64,000 bases of DNA from Pseudeuparius sepicola. Its lineage: Eukaryota > Arthropoda > Insecta > Coleoptera > Anthribidae. Positions 57,236-64,000 of this stretch are shown here, piece after piece. The notes below the pieces were generated by a model that was given only the letters and a program-made list of their open reading frames with translations, ran no database searches and was not told the origin of the DNA. Both the position numbers and the translations under genes were made by a program. The stretch's first letter is position 1. The number at the start of each line of letters is the position of its first letter. Location: contig OY987298.1 in NCBI GenBank assembly GCA_963920635.1, forward strand, positions 38,037,787 through 38,101,786, written 5' to 3'.

Positions 57236-57538
57236 TTACCATTCAGTTCCTGGTGTAACTGCACATGGTATGGGTGAAACTACTGAGGACTTTTTTATTT
57301 CTAAATCCCGACTCGGTTGTCTTACACCTATTTCAGGGTGTTCCACAACAGCCAATGTTATAGCTAACCGATTTTCTTCATTTAAAACTGGTTTTGTTCT
57401 AGTTTGCTTTCCATAGGCAATATTTCCTGTGCGATCGAATCGCTCCTTTAAGTTCTGCAGCATTCTGGTATCAGGATGCCTTCTACCTGGGAATTTTTGG
57501 GCATAAACTCGAGATGCCAAAAACAATTTCCAAAACAT
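57236..57538 (-). pseudogene. Mariner-type transposase relic, right arm (opposite strand)
   Basis: The minus frame reads YAQKFPGRRHPDTRML, LKERFDRTGNIAYGK, VVEHPEIGVRQPSRDLEI and KKSSV. It is the same N-terminal region as the left arm but in an intact frame further upstream. After KKSSV a deletion of about 23 bp relative to the left arm puts the rest out of frame. The two arms therefore derive from one transposase gene duplicated in inverse orientation, and each retains different parts. Confidence 0.75.
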
Positions 57539-58081
57539 TCACCAATTACGTAAATCATACTTATCAAGTCATGTTTACAATAATTAATTTTGTGACAACT
57601 TTTTGCTGTTTTAAATTAAACAGCGAACACAGAATACAAGCAGCAAATGAAATATGTCAAACTAGAAACAAAACCATGGCCACCTATGAGTTCTCCTAAA
57701 ACTTTTAACTTTTTATTTTAATATTCTATTTATGCAGGTGTAGTAGGTATACAAAAATATGGTAAACTACAGATTGTAACTGGTACTAACGCTTTTTTGA
57801 TATGCAGCTTTTTAAATAAGTACAAGTTTGATTCTCGAGTAATTTGCGTGTATGTAATAAGTAAAGGGCGGAATATATGCAAATTGCATATGTATGCATT
57901 TTTTGCATATTTTATTCAATTTCGCAAAACATTGCATATTTCTGGAAAAACCTTATTTTTGAGCATATTTGCATGTTTTTCCTATACTTATTTATAGATA
58001 TAAGATATAACCAAGATTATGAGAGCCCAGAGACAACTCGCAGTGTGTAGTGCAAGGTCAAAAAATCCTGAAAAATGCTGA

Positions 58082-58665
58082 TGTTTTGTTTTTATTAAAG
58101 TTAATTTTAGTTTTATACCAGATATATTTCTTTCATTAGAAAGTAGAAATTTAGGTTTAAGCGAATCGATTGATTTTGTTCAAACATTTTCCGCTAAATG
58201 TAGAAAGGTTCCCGGTGATGTAGGTATTAAAGTTAGAAAAAAATTAGATGTTATCAGTGGCGTAACCAGGGGTTTAGCCCCCCCCCCCAAAGATCTGTTG
58301 CGTGATATTTATTTCTAAATAAAATTTATTTTAAAACAATAGTTTTGCCGTAAATATTACCGAAGAATTTTTTTTTTTAATAATTAGCCCCCCCCCCCAA
58401 ACTTTACATTCTGATTACGCCACTGGATGCTACTGTAGAAAAGGATGAATGGTTCAAATCTTTAATGGCAGTAAAGAGTATTTTTGATGGTAAATCATAC
58501 AATGAAGTTCCACCTTGACCTTATATCTTACTACCCAAATTAAGATATTGTCCTATTACATTTGCAGATGTTGAGAGAAGCTTTTCTATATACAAACATA
58601 TTTTTACCAACAGAAGGCAAAGATTTTTATTGGAAAACTTTGAAAAGTATTTAATCATATCATAA
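58082..58665 (+). pseudogene. hAT transposase relic with dimerisation motif, split by a MITE
   Basis: The frame from 58082 reads FIPDIFLSLESRNLGLSESI, then QTFSAKCRKVPGDVG. It is interrupted at 58255 by a MITE and continues after it as DATVEKDEWFKSLMAVKSIF. After one stop (near 58517) and a frame change it reads YCPITFADVERSFSIYKHIF, the signature start of the hAT C-terminal dimerisation domain, then NRRQRFLLENFEKYLII and a stop at 58663-58665. The BED zinc finger and most of the catalytic RNase H-like core are gone. The pattern matches short hAT-derived proteins of the CGGBP1-like type, though I cannot confirm this. Not functional. Confidence 0.75.
58255..58425. mobile_element. hAT-type MITE nested in the hAT element
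   Basis: The termini CAGTGGCGTAACCAGG and GATTACGCCACTG, with C runs inside both ends (58280-58290 and 58388-58398), are flanked by an imperfect 8-bp duplication GATGTTAT/GATGCTAC. The length is 171 bp. It is a relative of the element at 26794. Confidence 0.8.
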
Positions 58666-59579
58666 ATTACTATATGAAATTTCAAATGTTTTTCTAATTC
58701 TGCTTTAATATTGGTATTTTACGAGGTATTTTATCTATTTGTTTTCCTTCCATTTTTCTTAAAATAAACCTTTTCTCTAAAACCAGTTCAGGTGTTTTTT
58801 TAAGGTATTTGTACATGTAAAATAAATGCATATTATTGCATATTTGGCCAAATAAATGCATATTATTGCATATTTTAAATAAAAATGATGCATATATATG
58901 CGCATATTTCGATTGAAATGAAATGCATATATTCGGCTCTTTAGTAATAAGTAAAAAAGTTGCAAATTTTCTGTTTATACAGGATTTTTGAAAAAACCGC
59001 TAAAGATAGAGCTACTGTATTAGGTATCAAATTAAAGCTGAATGAATGCTCTATCCAATAGAAATGTTAGATATAGGGTGTTCCATTTGAAAAAAAAAAA
59101 TAGTAAATTAAGTTTGAAAATGTCGGAGTTTTGGCGGAAAAAGTGAAACATCCTGCACAAAAAATTTCAACTTGATTCTTAGTCATTAATAAAATGGTTA
59201 AGTGTAAATCCACAACCAATTCAAGAGAAAAAATCAAGCCGAAAGAAAAATATAGCAATATTAATGAAGGGTTGATATTTAGCAAAAAATACATTAAAAA
59301 AATTATAACTTGGCAACGCCGCAGATAGAAGCGGAAATAATTTAGGGATGTATACTGTACTTTGATATGCTTCATTTGCGATAAAAAAAAATCGGGTCAT
59401 TCCATTTAAAAAAAATTATTTTTTTGTCGCCACACTTTTTTGGAACACCCTGTATATACCAAACTAATTTTAAAATGTGCTCCATCTTCCCTTATTTGGA
59501 TCCCCCGAACCGATTTTTTTTATCCTTAAAAGTATAGCCACAATCGAAGAAGGGAATACTAAATGGACACGCTGTATTT

Positions 59580-59840
59580 CCTAACAAGTGCGGAAAGTGC
59601 CACTTTTCCGCAGGCGATTGCAGTTGGCTGAACGACGCGTAGCGGAGTTCAGCCAAGAAATCGTGTGTGGAAAAGACACTTTCCGCAAGAGTTAAAAACA
59701 CTATTTTTTCTACAAGCGTGCGGAAAAGTACACTTTTCCGCACTAGTGCAAAAGAATACTTTTCCGCACTACTTTTCCGCACTAGTGCGGAAAAGTGACA
59801 CTTTCTAAACTAAAATGCGTGCGGAAAAGTACAAGTAGAA
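59580..59840. repeat. Palindromic minisatellite of GTGCGGAAAAGT words
   Basis: GTGCGGAAAAGT and its complement ACTTTTCCGCAC alternate at least ten times, including a perfect CTTTTCCGCACTAGTGCGGAAAAG-like hairpin near 59770. A GC-richer core, GAACGACGCGTAGCGGAGTTC, lies at 59630. Confidence 0.8.
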
Positions 59841-60678
59841 AAAAGTTATTGTCAAGAATGCTATGAAATCAAATTTATTTTTAATTTAATTTATGAATTT
59901 TACAATTTAACAATATTTTAACATTCGAAACAATAACTTATTTTAAAAAGTACTGGGACATAAATTTACAAAAAAAAACTGTTTGTACAGGATGTAATTT
60001 AAGTACGTTAAAGTATTTCAGGGTCGTGATCCTCAGCCAATTCTGAGAACAAAAGTTAACATATGTACAAAAAATCTTCGTTTTCGATATACGGGTTGTT
60101 AAAATTTTCTAAAAAAATCGTCTTGTGTATGTATGAACTATTTTTCTTAGAATCACCGCCCTGAAATATTTTAACCAGGGCCCTTTAAAGTAAGGGGACC
60201 CAGCATTATACTTTCCAAAGTGAGGCCGTTTCTTTCCCCATTCTAATGGTCTCAATGATGCCAAGTATGCCATTTTATTGGAGAATCTATGAATATAACA
60301 GGTACTTTGATTGTTAGTAAAAATTAATAATGATTTCTAAAAATTAGGCTTGACAATGTTCTGTTAACAAACACAGAATATGGCAAGTGCCAAATGAATC
60401 AAATTTATTTTATATTTGAATTTGGTTTCCTGCAATTATTTCCAGGAATTTAAGTAATATAAGTATGGTAAGTCAGTGCCGATTTTGCTTATTTGAGAAT
60501 TTGTCGCTATTGCATCTTGTTACCAGGTTCCTGAATCCATTTGTAATAATGTAATAATATTATGTGTACTTGGACCAGTAGCGTGCCGTGGGTAAAAGGG
60601 CGGAGGAGGGGGCTATTTTAAGGGCGCCAAAAAAATCGTACATTTTTTTTGTTTTAACAAAGTAAACATATATATGTA

Positions 60679-61885
60679 CAGGGTGTCCAACTTTAAAACT
60701 GTACAAATCCGTAAAATCTTCATTTTTGGAGATAATTGCCTAAACTTTTTTTTGTTTGAAAGGCCTTCAAAAACCGCTTCTTTTGACCTTCCTGCCATTT
60801 TCGAAATGCAAATCCAGGGCCGGCTGCGATTTTTTTATACCCCCAATTGTTTAGCGATTTTTTTATTTAAAATCTGACCCAACAGCGTTAATCAGAACAC
60901 CCCAAAACCCCCATATACGCGAGTCAAATGTGCCATGGAATCCCTTCAAAACAGTTGAATGGTCAACAGGATTACTCAAAATGTTGGTGTGAAAAGATTT
61001 ACTACAAGAATATATTTATTTATTTGTAAAAAATTATAACGCACAAAAATCAAAGTCGACCTAGGCTTTTGAAATTTGTCACACCTATCCAGTTTTTCAT
61101 TATGAACAAGTTTTCTTAATAACATTTTAATGTGAAAGCTACCCAAAGTACACTTTTCTGAAGAAAAGTGAGAAAAAATACCAAAAAATCAAAATAGGCC
61201 TAGACTTTCGAAATTTCGCAAACCTACTCAGTTCTTCATTCTGAACAAGTTTCCTTAATAACATTTTGTCGTAAAACCTACAGAAAGGGCACTTTACTGA
61301 TGTGGAAAATTAGTTTTTTAAAATTCCCAAGGCATACGTGATTTTTCGAAAGTAAAATTATGTCACAAATTAGTTTAAAACCAAGCAGGGCTGATCCCCA
61401 GAAGCTCAAATTTCAACTCTAAATTTTTTTGTCATTTACACCCTACGTGAACTCTATCCGTGGACACACTGTATACGATTTTGACCCGTATAAAGTTCCA
61501 GAAATTCAGTACCTAATTTGATATGGTATTGGACCTTTGCACACCAACAACACCTTGAGAGGTCCTATTGACCATTCAACTGTTTTGAGTGGATTTCATG
61601 ACACACTTGACTTGGCAGATAATTCCATTTTTGCTCAACTTTGACACCCTATATACAGAATGGAACTCCCTGTATATTTTTTATTCAAATTCTTAATAAC
61701 GCTGTGGGGTCAGATTTTAAATAAAAAAATCTCTAAATGGTTTTCCCTCGACTTGCATTTTGAAAATGGCAGGAAGGTCAAAAGAAGCGGTTTTCGGAGG
61801 TCTTTCAAACAAAAAAAAGTTTAGGCGATTATCTCCAAAAATGAAGATTTTACTGATTTGTACAGTTTTAAAGTTGGACACCCTG
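60679..61885. mobile_element. Inner layer: TA-flanked foldback element
   Basis: The termini are TA-CAGGGTGTCCAACTTTAAAA and TTTTAAAGTTGGACACCCTG-TA (TA at 60677-60678 and 61886-61887). The TIR extends about 150 bp (GGAGATAATTGCC, TTTGAAAGGCCTTC, GACCTTCCTGCCATTTTC). The inner module is shared with the elements at 27271, 33692, 37059 and 53828. Confidence 0.9.
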
Positions 61886-61965
61886 TATAATATTTTATGA
61901 GTTAGGTAAAGCTATAAACAAAAAATAACACTGCCTACTTAAGCAAAATAATAATCTTCTTGTTT

Positions 61966-62365
61966 TTACAGATTTAAGTTTGTCTTATCATAATCGATTA
62001 ATTTCGCTGTTTCTGATTCAATACTAAGTAATGATAAGTTATTCGTCCTTTCCTGAGTCATTGAACATCTTTGGAAATTCAAAATTTTGTTTAACCTGCT
62101 AACTGCTAAACGACCTTTCTGCTCCAGGGCAGTTGCAAAGTATGGTGGAAAATATTTTTAACAAAACAGTGAGAGCAGGAGAGCTAACGAGTGATGAACT
62201 TGCGAGGTTGAGATAACGACGATTCGAAGAGCGAGGAAAGACTGAAAGAGGAAAGTCAAGAGCGGCGGCGCAGCAAAGTAGTGAACAAAGCAGCGTTGCC
62301 AACTGTTCTTTTAAAGGAAATAGTTTTGCGGGGATAACGCAAAAATAATACAAATAATAGACCAT
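61966..62365 (-). pseudogene. hAT transposase C-terminal dimerisation domain (frameshifted)
   Basis: On the minus strand FSTILCNCPGAERSFSS is followed, one frame over, by AVSRLNKILNFQRCSM, TQERTNNLSLLSIES and a stop at 61966-61968. AERSFS…RLK/NKI…MTQERLNNLSLLSIE is the hallmark of the hAT C-terminal dimer region of zinc-finger-MYM-like hAT proteins. A one-base change near 62110 causes the frameshift. The part upstream of 62140 has no recognisable domain and may be diverged or foreign. The TIRs and 8-bp duplication around it confirm the superfamily independently. Confidence 0.75.
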
Positions 62366-63142
62366 AATATTGTCGTGATTGTACGTTCAATTTTGCAATC
62401 GCACTAGAGCGCAAAGGGCGGGTTAGAGCTGAGGGCGGGGGGGGGGGGGCACAGGCCCCCCCGTGCCCCCCCTACGGCACGCTACTGACTTGAACTTTCT
62501 TCCCTTGTTGAATGTATCTACCCAAAGAACTTTCACAGATTTCGGGATGGACTAATAAGATTAGGTCTTGTACTTAGTTCTAATCATGTAGTTTTTCTCG
62601 GTGCTCATTTTTGTAATTTTAATTTCTCTTCCAAGGTACCTCACAAACGTAAAATAAACTTATAGTTGTAGATAAAAACTGTTTTAAAAAAGACCTGACT
62701 GAAGCTACCTGCTTAATAATTTAAAATTTAGGAAATACCATTTTTATTTTGAACTACTTACTTATACGTAATGCCCACGTAATGGGAATTGTAGGATTAC
62801 TAAAGGTGAGACATGAAAAATCTGGTTGCAATTATTGGGACTACTACAGGCGGCCGCATTACCTTTAATTGACTATCTGGAAGTTAGAAAACTTAAAAAT
62901 TGTGAACTATGATGGGAAATATTTTGCCTCCTTTGGAATCTATGGCACTGGCATGTCACATAAAACCTGATGGCAGTTGGACACTGACATATAACATAAC
63001 CTTGTACCAGCCCACTTATGTGGTCTCCTTGGAGATATACAGAAAACAAGGCTTCTCTTTTCCTATGTGACTGTGACATGCTGGGTCCCCTTATTTTAAA
63101 GAGTCCCTGATTTTAACGTACCTACTTAAGTTACACTCTGTA

Positions 63143-64000
63143 TACTAACATGGTTTTTAAATTTTCAAACACTCTGTATAAGATAGAGCAACGAGACCAG
63201 GATAAGTAATACTTTAGGTGAATCTTAGCCCATCAACAAAAAAGCTTATTGAAATAAACTGTTCATACAGGCCACTTGAGAAAATCGGGTTTTTGCAAAA
63301 TTTGCAAATACTCTGTGGGCTGTAGACATCCTGTATAAGCTATATAATTCATATTGTCCTTGAATAAATGCCTAATGTACATTCGTTCATTTTAATCAAA
63401 GCAGGTCATGAAAAATGTAAAGTTCCAAAAATTATGTATCAAAATGTAGGTCTTTTGGAGTATCTTCTATATTTTAGAGAAAAAAACTTGAGAGTATCCT
63501 TTGAAGTATAACATTGTATATAGTAAAGTGTAATGAAAATAAATTATAATATATATTATACCGATTGAGTTAGGATAAAGCAAAAATTACATAACTGACT
63601 TAAAAAAATTTCAATACGGGCCTGCTGAAAATAACATCTGGTTTTATGGACCAAGAATAACATTCCTCTAATTTTTTTCTTGTTGAAAAAACCATCATCG
63701 CCAAGCTGTTGTTTGGCAAAAATTTCTAAAAGTGTAAAGTAGCTAATACCTACTTATTAAATAAATTATGCCCGTGTGCAAGACAAATAATAATTACTAT
63801 AATAATAAGTAATTTCATAAGAACTGCTCAAAGACCAAACCTGTTCCAATTAAATATTGTTCGTCCTCGTTTCGCTCTATACACGAAATTCGATTAGGTA
63901 AGTGTCTATAAGGCGACGAGCTTTCATCTCAACAATTATTAAAAGTGAGTCATTTCTTTCAGAATAATATGCGAGGCCATTATTTTGAACACCGTTAAGC
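63143..64000. other. Unassigned AT-rich DNA to window end
   Basis: Several ACTCTGTATA and ATCCTGTATA terminus-like words (63175, 63330) suggest old TA-element ends. No gene was recognised. Confidence 0.5.

Larger units (their letters stand above)
57862..58943 (+). mobile_element. hAT element inserted in the right arm
   Basis: An exact 8-bp duplication GTAATAAG (57854-57861 and 58944-58951) flanks 19-bp TIRs, TAAAGGGCGGAATATATGC and GCATATATTCGGCTCTTTA. The uninterrupted target is visible in the left arm at about 56315-56330, so the insertion can be confirmed within the window. The subterminal regions carry many TGCATAT words. The interior keeps a decayed hAT transposase reading frame. Confidence 0.93.
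55811..59452. mobile_element. Inner Tc1/mariner-type foldback element
   Basis: The termini are TA-CAGGGTGTTCCAAAAAAGTG and CACTTTTTTGGAACACCCTG-TA. Arms of about 1.4 kb mirror each other from 55811 to about 57230 and from about 57235 to 59452, apart from a hAT insertion in the right arm and a small deletion near 57285. The arms carry the 5' part of a mariner-type transposase in opposite orientations. Confidence 0.85.
55689..59574. mobile_element. Outer foldback element (3.9 kb) hosting further insertions
   Basis: The termini are TA-CAGCGTGTCCATTTAGTATT (TA at 55687-55688) and AATACTAAATGGACACGCTG-TA (TA at 59575-59576). They are followed on both sides by CCCTTCTTCGATTGTG and GGTTCGGGGGATCC or their complements. 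The outer arms are about 120 bp each. A second, complete element begins at 55811. Confidence 0.88.
60576..62487 (-). mobile_element. Middle layer: hAT element with transposase relic
   Basis: The termini CAGTAGCGTGCCGT and ACGGCACGCTACTG are flanked by a nearly exact 8-bp duplication, ACTTGGAC/ACTTGAAC. G and C runs lie just inside the right end (62437-62463). A hAT transposase C-terminus is on the minus strand. A TA element is inserted at 60679. Confidence 0.85.
59988..63140. mobile_element. Outer layer of a three-layer nest (TA-flanked element)
   Basis: The left end is TA-CAGGATGTAATTTAAGTACG and the right end CGTACCTACTTAAGTTACACTCTG-TA in two pieces. CTTTAAAGTAAGGGGACCCAG (left, about 60183) is mirrored by CTGGGTCCCCTTATTTTAAAG (right). 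The hAT element below is inserted between the arms. Confidence 0.65.

Overview
This window looks like gene-poor, AT-rich intergenic DNA from an animal, most likely an insect or other arthropod. It is built almost entirely of nested transposable elements and satellites. The evidence is very short, stop-ridden reading frames with no bacterial operon layout, Tc1/mariner, pogo, hAT, Penelope-like (PLE) and non-LTR relics, a large number of TA-flanked inverted-repeat elements ending in CAGGGTG-type termini, and TAGGTA-type short words common in insect genomes. I find no complete host gene. The only host-like coding sequence is one candidate first exon at 21671-21758 that ends at a consensus splice donor.

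Layout. 1-5.2 kb: the end of a mariner-type foldback, an element carrying inverted blocks of a ~130-bp repeat, and a long-terminal-inverted-repeat (TIR) element. 6.7-7.5 kb: a hAT-type element (8-bp target duplication) filled with TATCGAT arrays. 8.1-8.7 kb: a palindromic element holding a 5S-rRNA-like internal-promoter segment. 12.5-17.3 kb: minisatellites inside a 3.6-kb inverted-repeat element. 18.6-19.7 kb: a possible solo LTR. 20.1-21.4 kb: a hAT element filled with CAAGA/CTTG words. 24.3-28.7 kb: a tRNA fragment, a pogo-like element with a hAT insertion in its transposase gene, another small hAT element, and a PLE fragment with a GIY-YIG domain and a hammerhead ribozyme sitting inside a TA element. 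32-38 kb: mariner relics and nested TA elements. 38.8-42.5 kb: a 5'-truncated non-LTR retrotransposon abutting a broken PLE head to head.

43.26-45.80 kb: the most striking locus. It is a nearly identical tandem array of 326/356-bp units, each carrying a hammerhead self-cleaving ribozyme. The array flips orientation at its centre and is bounded on both sides by (TA)n. This is the architecture expected of a metazoan retrozyme or hammerhead satellite: tandem transcription, ribozyme cleavage into unit-length RNA, probable circularisation, and reinsertion by a PLE-type reverse transcriptase. PLE relics, one with its own hammerhead, lie nearby.

47.8-63.1 kb: a run of foldback elements, several nested two or three deep. 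They include a 3.9-kb palindrome with mariner-type transposase relics and a hAT insertion with its own nested insertion, and a three-layer nest at 60-63 kb. Boundaries marked by target duplications are firm; those of foldback arms are approximate because everything was read by eye.
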